A stretch of DNA of 64,000 nt from Turnera subulata (GCA_028386065.3 JAKUCV010001567.1:1-64000); one strand, 5' to 3'. Shown: positions 9,815-22,191, counted from the first letter of the stretch. Notes: generated from the letters alone by a model not told the origin. Made by a program: numbers and translations.

Positions 9815-10920
9815 CCTCATCACTCACTCTTCTCACCCATCTTCCTCCCTCTCTCCCTCTCTTTCTCTCTTCGTTTTTAGCCTTAGCAAAAGATTAGATC
9901 TATGACCACCCTATCTCCCTTTTCTCTCATACCACAATCTTGGAAATAAATGGTTGGTCTCTTTCTATTTTGGTCTTCTCTAGATTCTCTGGTTTAGATA
10001 TTTTTTTTCCTTTTTCTTTAACGTCTTTTTCCCTTATGTTCCCAGATTTTTTGAGTCATTAATGGCACCACTTTGATGGTGTTTTGCTCCAACACACGAA
10101 CCCCAATAACCATGAAGAACCAAAAAGTGAGAAGTAGTTGAAGTCGTTGGTTTTGCGTGTCTAGTTTTCTCAGTTTTACCTATTCTTTTACTTTTAAAGA
10201 AGAAATCTTTGTGTTTGTTATTGTGGTGGTGATTTTTGTTATTTTTACCACAGTTTCTTGGTGGGTTTTTTTGGAGGTATATACCCTCTTATGGTTCTAT
10301 TGGGCCATTAAGAAGTTGCCACGTAGTCTCAGGTGAAGCACACAAACTAAAAGAAGAAATTTCTCCTTTCTGCTGCTTTTTATGCCTGTGCCTTTTCTCC
10401 GTATACATTCCTCACAAACAAAAAAGAATTGTGGTGGCTCGCCTCCTATACATCTATCTATCTATCTGACACAACATTCCAGCCCTAGCTAATGTACTAA
10501 TTGCCTAAATGATGCATAAAAGGATCGAAACACAGTCATTTTTTGCAGGTGCAGCATTATTAAGATTCACATGCAAATGCATGGCAGCAAGTGTTGTGTA
10601 TATTGTATATTTATACCGTCTGCTCATTTAAGCTGAGAAATGAGAATCTTGATGATGCTGCATCGGCCATAAATGACTAATACTAAATACTTATGGATCT
10701 ATGGAAGAATACCCTTGTGCATCTTTTGAAGGTAAATTCTTTTCAGTCCTTTATCTCTTACTTTTTTCTCTTTTAAATTCATGTTCTTGTTTGGTATTAA
10801 AGATCCTTACTATATATGAGTGATGAAAACTTTTTTAATTGTTCATCGCTTACATATATACAGGAGGTGATCGATAGATCAAGTTGGAGGATGCGGTGCC
10901 GTCATGAAAGAAAGGCACCA
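9815..10920 (+). ncRNA. MIR172: MIR172 primary transcript (approximate extent)
   Basis: The primary transcript should start about 30 bp after the TATA tract and run through the hairpin at 10534-10678. A good donor (AAG/GTAAAT, intron from 10732) and acceptor (TATACAG, to 10863) downstream of the hairpin suggest a spliced pri-miRNA, as is common for MIR172 genes. The 3' end cannot be placed; 10920 is nominal. Short open frames in the leader are not conserved-looking. Confidence 0.4.
10534..10678 (+). ncRNA. MIR172: miR172 precursor hairpin
   Basis: The mature miRNA is at 10643-10663 (starts AGAATCTTGATG, ends GCTGCAT) and is identical to the widespread plant miR172a/b form. The star strand is at 10551-10571 (starts GCAGCATTATT, ends GATTCACA). 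With 2-nt 3' overhangs, 18 of 19 duplex positions pair, two as G-U. The lower stem closes with AGTCATTT (10534-10541) against AAATGACT (10671-10678). miR172 represses AP2/TOE-type transcription factors and so promotes the adult phase and flowering. The neighbouring PAT gene (16.5 kb) and WCRKC gene (31 kb) match the neighbourhood of Arabidopsis MIR172B, recalled from memory. Confidence 0.97.
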
Positions 10921-12882
10921 GTACTGAACAACATCGAAGTAGGCATCTAATTAAGTTGTGAAAGATATAGGTACCCGCACGAATTCACATCAGCTTCGGA
11001 GTTAATTAGGATCTAGTTTTGAAAGATGGGTACACCTCACATTTTGGATCTAAGAGGTATGTTATGTGATGCTTCACTAAGGTATACTTTGGAGTATATA
11101 AATATATTATATATATATCTTCTTCCTTTTCTAAAGGCACTGATTTTGAACTGACCAAGTCAGTAGATCTGGGTATATATATAACCTAGCTAGGAACTGG
11201 AGTCTTGCCTTTTGTTTGTGTGATCTATAAACATGTAATCGCTTCTTGAAGCTGAGTGTTTCATTTGTCTTGTTTGCTCTTTTCTTACTTTCCGTACTGT
11301 TAATTACTTGTAAGTTGCTCTTTAATATTTTATGAACTGAAGCATATGAAGGATGAAGCATATGAAGGATGGACAAGCAGATGTATTATGAATTAGCTGG
11401 TACTACTTGATATTGAGATATTCAGCTGGTTAATCTGATGATAGTTTGCTTAGATGACTGCTGTTCTTCATCCTTCATTTCCTCTTTCTTCTTTTGATAT
11501 AGGGGATCGTTCTTATTAATACTGAATGAAATTATAGAGGGTATCTTGTTCAAAGAATGAGCAAAATACATCCAAGCAATAGTCATTAAGGTAATGTAAT
11601 ATAAATTATAATAATCTGCAATAGATAATGTGACCCTTTTAGTTCAGTCATCCCTTGTAAAACTGCTTCAATCTTACTTAGAAAATAAATTTGAGCTGCA
11701 TTTCAATTATGTCAAATAAGCATTTTGGTGTGTGTAGAATTGGATTCTTTAAAACCTTCCTCTTATGATCTCTATAATATACGGATAGCTGTGATCCAGT
11801 TGGATGATTTTGCAGTACATTTCCACTAGCTTTTATTCTCAGTTTTCAATATCTAAACTTTATGATCAGCAGCCAACGACGCCAGCTGCTTCCAATTGCT
11901 TGATGTCTCTGCTAGCCCCCGAAAGCACCAACAACAATGAAACAAGGAACAATAGTTGTGGCAGCTGTAAAGAGTCCACACGGTTTCTGAATATATGTCG
12001 CTGATGAGTTTACATTTTTGTTGAATATTACTTGATGACACTTCATGTCATGCATATGGCATCATGAACATATATAGGGTTTTGCTTCACTAACACAGTC
12101 AACCAAACTGTTTCTATATATGCCTCACTGATCCATCTTTTCTTGAAATGTTTGGTAAGATGAGATGACCCAATTTGTGCCACTCCTTTCCATTTTGAAA
12201 GAGTGAATTTGGTGTCATCGGCCATATATATTGACCAAAACATAATATTCGAAGTCACTACTCCCTATCACCCTATATCACATGGAGCATTGGCTCAAGC
12301 CCAGTGACACTAAATGCAGGTCAACTAGTTAGCAATTACCTAATTGATTCTGTAGAGTGATAATGTTCTTTTCTAGCTAAATTTATTCGAGAGGCACCTA
12401 CACGATATATAGCTAGACAGGATGGATCCCAGGTATATATATAGCTATTGTTGTTTCCTTTTCCACTTGGCAAAACAAGGACTTTTTCTTCTCCTTCTTC
12501 ATGGATCATGTCTATACACATTAGATCCTTTCAAGTCCTCCGAAAGTATATGTTAGGAACTGGTGAGTTTTATTTGCCATTATGAACAGTACGGAAAGGA
12601 ATAATTTTTATGCTTTCATTTTTTTTTTTTTACAGTCAGACTTTTGCTCTGACAAAATGTCACCACACGCAAACATAATAAAAAACAAAAGCAACCAAGG
12701 CCTTTAGCTGTAAGTACTCGCAGAACAAGAAATTATATATTATCGTTATGGTTCAAATCCAACAGCACATGCTTAAAACCTGGGGCTCATTTGAGGGCGG
12801 CTTCTTTGATGGTCTCTTATAGCTGTTAGGGTTTTACTATATATTATGTTTTAATTAGGTTATAAAGTTTATACTACTACTA
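10921..12882. other. Intergenic, downstream of MIR172
   Basis: May contain the last exon of pri-miR172. No protein gene was recognised; the short open frames here lack recognisable domains. Confidence 0.35.
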
Positions 12883-12894
12883 ACTACTACATAT

Positions 12895-12911
12895 GTATTC
12901 GCATCAAAAAG
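12895..12911 (+). mobile_element. Ultra-short retroposed tail with target duplication
   Basis: GTATTCGCATCAAAAAG lies between two perfect 12-bp repeats, ACTACTACATAT (12883-12894 and 12912-12923). Shares the CGCATCAAAAA end with the other inserts. Confidence 0.65.
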
Positions 12912-12923
12912 ACTACTACATAT

Positions 12924-14247
12924 ATATGCATGGAAAAAGTACATCATTTATATACATATGGGGGGTGGCTTAAAAGGGACAGTTTAATAACTAATAAAAC
13001 CCATATTCATCAGTGTCTCAACTTTATGGCTTGTTTCTGTATAGGTTTAAGGAACTGGCTGTTCTAATACACTTGTTATTCTACTAGTTCAAATCTAAAA
13101 ACTGAAGAAGTTTCGCCAGTTTTGCACTTTTAATGGCATGTCAATGGCTTTTGGGAACCCAAAAAAAAAAAATATATAGAAAAAGTTGGAGGAGAATCTT
13201 AAGCCATGTCATGTGGGTCATTTATTGACAAAAGCTGTTGTGTCACTTGACAAGAAAAGGCAAGAGCAACAATTCATTTTCCTTCTTCATCAGGTCCACA
13301 AGTAGATAGAGTCAGGAAGCAAAAACCTACTGTTATCAGTGTTACAGATAGTACTGTGTGATCATAGCATATCTGGTTTTTTTTTTTTTTTCCTAGCCAG
13401 CAAATTCCAATAATTCATCTTTGGATTTGCCTATAAGATGTCTTTCACTTCTTCTCTTTTATTTTTTAATACTAGTCTTTCACTTCTTTTCTTTACTGTT
13501 TTGCTGTGTAGAATGATCCTATTCCATGTATTACTAATGTTCCAGTGTATTGATCTTTGACAAAAAAAAAAAAGTGTTTATCTCTCTATATATGTTTCCG
13601 TATTGCACAGGCACATTTATCTCTGCGCGCGAATTGATGTTATAAAGCTGCCATATTCTTACCTGCTTATTACCTGCTTTCCTACTTTCCTTTTCTTTGC
13701 CTTATGACCATTTTTGATAATAGAACTCTTAACGGAAAGCAGGAGTACTTATACCAAGCATCACAAAGCTAGCGCATAACAACAATTCGAATTCTATTAT
13801 ATATATACAATCCCCTACCCAACAAAAGGAAGGTGAAGAAATAAATTCTCTTTCGTGTGACATTTGGGTTCAGCAATTTCAATTGCCCGTACTAAGAACC
13901 TTTTCGAGGATGAAGGTACCACTGGCTACGTCTACCATTGAATCAAAGGATTAATTAACTATGCGAGTTACAATGTTGACAGCAACATCAAAGTGAGAAA
14001 AAGCTCCAACGTTGTTGTCAAGCAGATAAGGAGACAAACAAAACGTCACGTTACAGTACGCAAGTAGCTGCACGGGTTGCATTTGCATATAGCGCCTTTA
14101 GTTTGAAAGGCATATGTACCATGTAATTAATCTTGTTTAAGTTTTTGTGTTAGGTGAAATTGACCTTAAGTGAATCCTACACATACGTACACAGGAACGA
14201 AAGAATGTTCATCAGCCCGCCTTGCTACTTGCTCTAGCTATCCTTTA
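12924..14247. other. Intergenic, nothing recognised
   Basis: No coding, RNA or element signature was convincing in this AT-rich stretch. Confidence 0.35.
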
Positions 14248-14264
14248 AATCACCCACCATAGTT

Positions 14265-14304
14265 TTTTTTTTTATGCTAATCGAGTTCCTTTATTTCATT
14301 GAAT
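14265..14304 (-). mobile_element. Short 5'-truncated retroposon (40 bp) with target duplication
   Basis: Forty bases, T9 then ATGCTAATCGAGTTCC on the plus strand, are flanked by a perfect 17-bp repeat, AATCACCCACCATAGTT (14248-14264 and 14305-14321). Read on the minus strand the insert ends TTAGCATAAAAAAAAA, like a LINE 3' end. At 40 bp it is the longest of the severely truncated group. Confidence 0.75.
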
Positions 14305-14321
14305 AATCACCCACCATAGTT

Positions 14322-15684
14322 GAACCAATCAGTTTAGACGACAGCAGGATGATTGCAATATTTGTACGTTCGAATTCATTGATTGTACCCTTACTCTTGT
14401 CCGATCGTGACACATCAAGTTGATGTCGCTGCAACCCTTACAACTAGCTAGGGTATCATTGGCCATGCCATTTATACCAAAGTTAAGAAAAAAGTGTATG
14501 ATCTGGTCCCCCATTAATAATGGGAGCTGCTATCACGTCCTCCTCTAGAAAAAATACTAGAGCTTCTTCAATCCCGGTTGACGCTAACCAAGACATGCCC
14601 AATTCAAAGAATTGGGCACTACGCAACATTCTAGGAATTAAGAATACCAATCTTTTATGGTTCATGTTATAATTGATCTGGATTAGTCTAGATCCGTTGA
14701 TGGTACGTAGTAATTGGGTGCATAAGATAACTCTCATCAAGATACCTTTAACGCAGTCAACATGCATGCATACAAATTCATCACAATATCTTCGGTGGTG
14801 ATTCTAATATTGCCATTCAACGATAGCTGAAGTAGTTCTCCAAAGCGCTCTATATGGAAGATTAGCTCATGTTCTTTTCCACAGAAAACCTCAGTCAAGT
14901 TGCATTTTGCATACGAGTAGTTAAATTAATGGGGACAATTAACGGTCCCCACGCCAGACCATAGATGATGATGATGTGTTGTACTACGTAGATTTCTAGT
15001 TTAAAGTGGAGTACCCTACCCAAGATCTGTATGTAATGGTAATATACAAATGGTTCTGCCCCAATTTGTAGCCATCAACAATTGTACTGTCTAATTTGAG
15101 ACCACAAGAAACATACATAACAGGATAAGTTTTATACTTTAAATGTAAAAAACATGATAGTTGCTAGGTTTGTTTACGTTGTATCGGGGCAAAGCTTTTT
15201 CATGTTGTACTGTTTATTGCTTTAATGTCTGGACGTTTTCGCAGATGTTGCGATAAATTAATTTTTGTTTGGGTGGTGGAAGACAACACATCTTTGAATG
15301 ATTGTTAAGAATTTAGAAGTGTCATATGATTGCAAGTTTTGCTCAATTATTGCTCATCCCAAGCAAGTGGAACTGAGAAATGGAAGCATAATCGTACAGT
15401 TTTTTTTTTTTTTTGATGCTAAAGAAAAACGTGAATTTTCTTTTTAAAGCTCTTGGATACAAAATGTAAAGTCCTTTCAAATGTGAAGAATAAAAAAACG
15501 TGAGCGTAGCAAAATGGAGTAGAAATTGTCCAGATTAGAAACCTTGACTAGATTGGATGTACCAAATCAGTATAATAATTGGTACGATCACTTGATAATG
15601 ATCAGGTGATTTGTGTGAGGAAAATGCTTGGTAACCGACTAACCAATTTCTTTCGTATTAGAGCTCATGTCCCTACCTGTCATG
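14322..15684. other. Intergenic, nothing recognised
   Basis: No gene seen. A T tract followed by GATGCTAAAG at about 15401-15425 looks like another retroposon 3' end in reverse, but no target duplication was found. Confidence 0.35.
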
Positions 15685-15700
15685 AGTAATGATCCCATTC

Positions 15701-15835
15701 TTTTTTTTTTTGATGTTACATCGATAAACCCCTAAGCCCATCCTAACACTACTAAATTTCCCACACCCTGGATCGAACCAGGATGGCCTCGCACCAAGGC
15801 AAGGTCTTGTGCCACTGCGCCAAGATCATGCTGGC
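15701..15835 (-). mobile_element. Full-length tRNA-derived SINE with perfect 16-bp target duplication
   Basis: On the minus strand the element has a Pol III A-box-like segment (TTGGCGCAGTGGCACAAG) near its 5' end, a B-box (GGTTCGATCC) and a 3' tail TAACATCAAAAAAAAAAA. It is flanked by AGTAATGATCCCATTC at 15685-15700 and 15836-15851, 16 of 16 identical, so the insertion is fairly recent. Length is about 135 bp. It is not a functional tRNA gene: no cloverleaf closes beyond the A and B boxes. Confidence 0.92.
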
Positions 15836-15851
15836 AGTAATGATCCCATTC

Positions 15852-16328
15852 AAGGTCCCATGCCCTAGCTTGATGACCAACACATACCTGAATGGTTCAG
15901 AGCTTGTCCCTAAACAAGGTCCCCCGCTCGAATTTTGGGAACCGAGAAAACCGATGTTGTTAAATTCGGACCGCCAGTGGACCTGGTCGAGCTATTGGGT
16001 TGCGATTTTTCTAAACTAACCATGGTCAATCCTGGTTCAACCAGTCGATTTAGTAAGAAAATATTAATACAAAAACTCTATGGGTCACAGTTGTCCAGGT
16101 TCAACCACCCGGGTCCGGATTTGAAAACCCTCGAGAAAACCGATATGGAAAGGGCTTTATACCCACTAAGCTCGAACCGGATTACTCAGGGCGAGTGGGC
16201 TTTGCTTACAATACTTGAACAAAAACTGGGAATTAAGTCAGCCCAAGCACTGAAGAATCTAACCCATATCCGTTTTCCAACTCAAATCAGTGGCCCACGC
16301 TAAGATACAAAACTGGGCATAGAGCAAT
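15852..16328. other. Intergenic, repeat-like DNA upstream of the PAT gene
   Basis: Contains motifs such as TGGTTCAACC that recur in both orientations, giving a chance 122-codon frame (15935-16303) without any domain. Probably a decayed repeat; not called as a gene. Confidence 0.35.
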
Positions 16329-16359
16329 GCCCAAGGTTAAGCCCATTAAAAAAAGCCCA
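16329..16359. promoter_or_regulatory. Cluster of GCCCA (site II, TGGGC) elements upstream of PAT
   Basis: Three GCCCA cores at 16329, 16341 and 16355 lie about 100-130 bp before the ATG. TGGGC(C/T) site II elements bind TCP factors and are common near start sites of plant housekeeping genes. Confidence 0.4.
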
Positions 16360-16455
16360 CATTTAACTTCTCTTCGGCAAGAACACGCAGAGAATTATTG
16401 ACTTCCTCCACCCAGCTTTCGCTGCTCAAGCGATCGAAAAACCCAGGAATCATCA

Positions 16456-18882
16456 ATGAAGTGCACGAGATTTGTATCGATCCCAGTCTCTGGTGCGCTT
16501 CTGCTGATGGGTTTTGTGTATTACATCACGGTCTTCATCTTCATTGACGATTGGGTTGGGTTGCAGAGCTCAGCTGGGACTTTGAATGCCTTGATCTTCA
16601 CTTTCATGGCTTCTTCCTGTCTCTTCTCCTTCTTTGTCTGTGTCCTCACTGATCCTGGCCATGTTCCTTCCTCTTACGTCCCTGATGTCGAATCAACTTC
16701 TGTCCCAGATGAAGAACCCGTCAACAACGTAAGTCTAAACTTAGTTCTAAAGATGTGTGCTTGATTGGTTCTTCATTGGCTCTGTATCTTCTGACATGTT
16801 AAATTATTGTTCTTTATGACTTTCCTCGTCATTATGAGGTCGTCCATGCATATATTTGTGAGTTTGTTTATTATGGTTGTCATTACATGTAACTTCATCA
16901 AGGTGCAGTCTTTGTTGAAGCTTCAATTAAATTGCAGTGGAATAAATTTGTAGATTCTGGAAATATTAGCTTCAATAGAGGTATTATGTAGAAATAACTA
17001 CTCATACTACCGTGACAAATGATGAGTGTTTGTGCAATCCTTGTAACTAAAAAATTCCTTGGACTGTCGAGGTTCTGTTGGAAGCTGAAGTGTCTGTAGT
17101 TCAAAATATGAAGTTCTTTACTTTGTTTGTCCCGTCTTATTGACAAGTCTTCAGTAGAATTTCAAGTTCCAAAAGGCGTGATCGGCCTATGTGCAGGAAA
17201 ACTGCAGTCTTTATGAGGCCCTGGTATTGTTTAGAGGAACCTGTTTTTCAAGATGTTATTAGCTATAAGCGAAAGGTTTGCTTTGGAGCTTAACGCTGGA
17301 CTAATAGATCCTTTCTTCTTCTTAGAGTTCACAATTGAGCAAATGTGAGAAATGCCATGCATACAAACCTCCAAGGGCTCATCATTGCCGGGTCTGTAGA
17401 AAGTGTATCTTGAGGATGGTAGGTTACATTACTTTTACCTGATTGCTGTTTCTAGTACGAGTTTTTGACCATGAAATTAATGCATTACTTTCTTTCTGAT
17501 CTTGATGCAGGACCATCATTGTTCGTGGATAAATAATTGTGTTGGCTATTGGAACTATAAGGCCTTCTTCATATTAGTTTTGCATGCAACTGTTGCGAGT
17601 ATCTATTCTTGGGTAGGTTTGATTTTGGTTTCTTAACCTTCTTGCCCAAGTGAAATTATATTTCCTTTTTGTTGTACCGAAACTTATGATTGTGGCTGCT
17701 TGCTTGCTCAGGTCATGATAATCTGTTCTTCATTTCACAAGAACTGGGATTTCAGTGGAAGAATTGCCCTCAAGCTTTTCTATGTGAGTATGTGTTTTTA
17801 TTGGGCACTTTTAAAAATATGCGTTCGTTTTTTTCTTTTCTTTGGAGTTGTGTTTATCTCTTGCAATTGCTTCGGTCCCATCAGAGTTACTTTTTTAAAG
17901 CTTCATAAAAAATTACTGCAACGAACAGTGTGAATAAAGTAAGCATGCTGCATACCAAGCACAAAAGAAGAAAAAAATTTAATAGTGCAAAAAAACATCT
18001 GAAGTCCGTCTCTGTACGACATAGAAATGTATATTTCTACCTAAGATATGTCACTTTCAGAAGATACTAGGCAAAATTTAGGAGGATTTACTTGTGCTAT
18101 TGTGGAATTGTCTTTCAAATGGGTTACTTGAGCCCTTAAGTGTCTGTTCTGAATTGATTTCATGATGCTGCTGTTTACCGTGCACCACTTTTATGTTACC
18201 GCAGTACCAGATTTGGGTCCTGGACTGTGTTTGTAGGTTTTTTTATACCTTTGACTTCATTTTCTGCTCTTTTCAATTAGTGTGTGAGCCAATATTGACA
18301 TTCTGGGAGGGTTAGAAACAATTCTGACAGTCCTGGGTTTTAGATTTCTTCTGGGACATTGATGTTTGGCTTGAGCGCAGCACTGGGAACTCTCTTGGGC
18401 TGGCATGTTTACCTTACCATCCACAATATGACAACCATAGAGGTATACTTTCTTCAGGTTTCTATGGTAGACTAGGTATATTATGCAGATGCAGATTTGT
18501 GTACTACTGACAGTGAATTTGGCTGTTGTGCAGTATTATGAAGGAGTAAGGGCAGCATGGCTGGCTAAGAAATCAGGGCAAAGTTATCGACATCCGTTCG
18601 ACATAAGTGCTTATACAAACATCACTTCGGTCTCTTTCTCCTCTATTTGTCATGCATGTATATGTTTAAAATGTGTTCCCCTGTGTTATTGTCAACATTC
18701 ATGACTCTATAATAATAGAAAGGATGCTCTATTATTTTTAACAAAAAGTGACTATGACTCACAAATATGCTAACTTGACTCTGATTCAGGTGTTTGGACC
18801 AAGCATGCTGAAATGGTTATGTCCGACTTCAGTGTCCCATCTAAAAGATGGAATGACCTTTCCTACTTCGCATCACAGTTGA
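16456..18882 (+). CDS. PAT15/16: DHHC protein S-acyltransferase, PAT15/16 clade, 275 aa
   Basis: Seven coding exons close in frame: 16456-16728, 17326-17418, 17511-17612, 17712-17783, 18344-18442, 18534-18629, 18790-18882. The enzyme transfers palmitate to cysteines of target proteins at endomembranes. Visible features: two N-terminal membrane spans (about residues 9-30 and 43-65) followed by a conserved TDPG (CVLTDPG), then the cysteine-rich domain (CEKCHAYKPPRAHHC) with the catalytic DHHC at residues 123-126, two further spans, and the TTxE motif (NMTTIE, to residue 213). The length and C-terminus (PSMLKWLCPTS) fit the short PAT15/16 group. Exon 6 uses a weak donor (TCG/gtctct), but phase and family sequence support it. 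The ATG follows a site II cluster. The 3' UTR probably extends toward 19.1-19.4 kb. Confidence 0.95.
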
Positions 18883-21393
18883 GTTCACTCTATTATTCAG
18901 ATCTGTTGCCAGGAAGACGCTGCAAAGAAAACTAACTTGGCACTACTGCACTGCTTTTTGTAATCAAACTTCAGCAAGTATAAGGAAAGATTGATCAGAA
19001 CTTCTTAAGGTAACTCTATAGGTTCTAGTTGGTTGGATATTCCTTGTTCTTCTGTAGCATTTTTGTGAAGAAAATAGAAAGTGTACATCAAATCTTCCCT
19101 GTAACACATGCAACATAAGTTTTTGCTTTAATACTAAATGTTTCAACCCATTACATATCTGTCCTTAATGTTGTGGCATGAAGGATATACTCATTCCTGT
19201 TATTAGCGGCCTATTGATGTTTTTGTGATGAAACTACAATTATTACCGTTTAGCTGGACTACCAGGTTCAACTGTATGGTCTAACTGTGCTTCAATGGAT
19301 TTGTGGAACACATGAACTGTTGCTTCGATGTTACTGCAGGTGAAAGTTAAACAAGCATCTGCCTTCAAGGACTATGTTTTGTTGCTTGAGATGTGTTAAA
19401 TTGTGAAAGCTAACCTCAGGGCTCACATTTACTCTAGATACCAAAATAGAATTAGACATTGATTTAGGCAACTCGCAAAGAACGTGGCGTCTCAGGAAGT
19501 CCAAGAAAACTCAATGGATTAGCTAATTTAGCTTGACTATTCGAGTTCCAGGTTCCTCCTTGAACATTGAATATAACTTGAGCAATGAAAAGAAAGTTAT
19601 GTTAAAAAAGAAAAACCCTCGAATTCTCACCTCTACAAAAGTACTAAAGAGAAGATTAAGGAAAGTATGTTTGGCCGCTTGCTACTTAAGCAATCCCGTA
19701 TTAGCATTTAACCACTCGTGAGTCTCATAAATGTCTCTGCTACCATGATTGTGAAGATGAATCAAGAGCAACTAAAGGGCCAGAGTGTTTGGAAGTTGGA
19801 GAACAGAGGCTTCCAGGCGAACCAAGATGTTCACTAGGAATTCTTTTATGTGATTTACACGTGGAATACATTAGACACAGATGGCTTGATGAAGATTGGC
19901 TGGGGGCATAAATTAATCAGAATGAGAAGATTCATCTTGAAAAAGCTTAATAAGAATTTTATAAGGTGGGAATATACGTGACAACTAATCCATCCTTATG
20001 ATTTGCTGCTGTCCTTTGCTTTCTATTATTTTATTCAGAAATAAAATATGACTATTTTATATGCTATTCACTATTCAGTGATTTAGAGTCTCGCGAAGTG
20101 TTTGATGTGCTGTTGTAAGATAACTTACATTTCGCAATCCTCCTCTGGCTTGGTATGCCTTTCCTTTTGTGTAATCAGTAATGGATGCTGTCGTCAAGTA
20201 ACAGATAATGAAGAAAAAGAAAAAAGTAATGTTTAATATACAGTCTTGCATGGCACAAATTATAAGCATGACATTAGCAATTAGCTGCCGCCTTACATGG
20301 CAGACACAAGCATATCACCCAAAAATGCAGAAAAACTAAGGAGAAAAGGGAGAAAAGGTAGCAAAAAAATTGGGTCATTTTCTTTTTTGAAAAAACAGGA
20401 GAGGAAAAGGAACAAACATTTGGGCCACTTTGGTTATCATTAGAATGATGTTCAAGTATCAGCTCGAGTGTTAGTGAGGAATCTAGAAGATAAAACATGA
20501 ATATCACTGATGAAAATCGAGAGAAATTCATTAATTCCTTTATCTATGAACAATATACCCTTAACCAAACGGACGCATACCTGTAAATTCACCCAAGAAA
20601 GGAAAAAAAAAAAAGGGGGAAAAAGAAGAAAAAGCTGCAACATATTGTGGGTTCGGCACTAACAGTAAACAAATGCAAGAAAACATGTCAATGACTTCTA
20701 TAGTTATATGACAATTGTTTTGTCTTCCAGATATAGCAGCAACCAAACTGGTGGGGAGTTTAAAAGGTGGTCATTAAAATTTTCTTGACTTGAGGAAGTT
20801 CAGGAAACCTCCTGGTACGTCTCTCACACTAGACATGTCACGCATCCTTTGACAACAGCGTATACGAAACCTTAATCTTCACCACATTTTGACAGATCTT
20901 GTATGTGATAGCAAAACGGATGATATTTTGTAAAAGGTTAATTGTATCAAATAGAATTTGTCAACCAAGTGTGTCGTGTAGGATCATAGTTGTCAAGATC
21001 ATCATCCCATGTGACGCGGAGATAAGAGCATGATTTCATAAGAATTCATGTGTTGTTTTAATTGGTATTGACAAGCTAGCAATAATTGATATAGTTTAGA
21101 TCTACAATTTAGGCAGTGGGTCCGCGATGGTATTTATTGAAAAAAAGTGTTATCATAAAAATAAGAATCTTCCAAAATTACTAAGAAAAAAATGCTTAAT
21201 TATGACGATGACCCTCCTTTACATGAAGTAATATTATTACGGATAATTTTTTAAAAAGGAAAAAACACTATCCTTAGGTTTGAAATTTGTGATTAGGAGA
21301 GTTGCGTGAAAATGAGTGACTTGACAATGAATCAAATTTGAGACAGACAAGTAATTTGAAAACCATTTTTGCATAATGTTATCCATCGATCAC
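18883..21393. other. PAT 3' UTR and intergenic DNA
   Basis: The first few hundred bases are likely PAT 3' UTR. The rest is AT-rich with no recognisable gene. Confidence 0.35.
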
Positions 21394-21409
21394 ATACAGT
21401 ATCAACATT

Positions 21410-21423
21410 TGTTTTGGGGAACG
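21410..21423 (-). mobile_element. Possible ultra-short retroposed tail
   Basis: Fourteen bases (minus strand CGTTCCCCAAAACA) lie between ATACAGTATCAACATT (21394-21409) and ATACAGTACCAACATT (21424-21439), 15 of 16 identical. Weaker than the others because the A tail is short. Confidence 0.4.
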
Positions 21424-22155
21424 ATACAGTACCAACATTGATGGACTCGTATCATAAGTTCTTTCAATCCAACTCGATAATTTATCGTATAATAATGCAA
21501 AATTACCAAATAAAGGATAGAAAATTCCATTGAGACAACATTTTCTGATATTATGGACACGGATCTTATCCACTACGCTGAAATGCCTGAACTGTCCATG
21601 GCAAGACATGTGCATGAGATTTGTGATCCTCCGTCTGTTCCTTTAGAACAACATAGTAAAAATTGAGAGCTGATTATATGAAAACAAAAATGTGAAAATA
21701 GCAACAGCAACAAATATTTATCTTATCCCCTCAAAGGCCAAGTGGTAGCAAATCTTTAAAATTTTAAATCCTTGTTTTTTCATCTTACATGCAAGGTTTC
21801 TTTCAGTTTTGATGAAATTCCAACATGTCTTTATCACTAATTAATCTTGATTTATTTAATTGCCATCTTTCCTCTATTCATTGGTCTGAGATATTATGCA
21901 TCACATTCAATAAGTATCTCGCCTGCCCATGATATCTCCATGTGTAACTTCTTGATTAGGCAAATGACGGCAGTTGGATAATGAATGTCAACTAGTTCTG
22001 GCAATAAGTGGCATTTTGAGGGATCAAAATATCTTCTCCTTGTGACGAAATATTCTGATAAGCTGCAATGTTAATTTTTGGGTTTTCCCATCTTCATTAA
22101 TTTCTCAGAATCCAATATCTTTTTGGTATTAAGAATTTACTCTGTCCAGGTTCAT

Positions 22156-22178
22156 ATCATTTTTTTGGTCGATATATA
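22156..22178 (-). mobile_element. Possible ultra-short retroposed tail
   Basis: A 23-bp insert (minus strand contains TCGACCAAAAAAATGAT) lies between TGTCCAGGTTCAT (22143-22155) and TGTCCAGATTCAT (22179-22191), 12 of 13 identical. Confidence 0.45.
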
Positions 22179-22191
22179 TGTCCAGATTCAT

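Noticed and set aside
14598..14618. Inverted repeat GCCCAATTC / GAATTGGGC with a 3-bp loop
   Set aside because: A single short palindrome with no stem extension, transcription unit or repeat family to support a function.
15401..15425. T tract followed by GATGCTAAAG, like a reversed retroposon tail
   Set aside because: No flanking direct repeat could be found.
15781..15832. tRNA gene on the minus strand (A and B boxes present)
   Set aside because: No cloverleaf or acceptor stem closes, and the unit ends in a poly(A) tail with a 16-bp target duplication. It is a SINE.
15935..16303. 122-codon plus-strand open frame before the PAT gene
   Set aside because: Lies in repeat-like DNA with recurring TGGTTCAACC motifs and has no recognisable domain.
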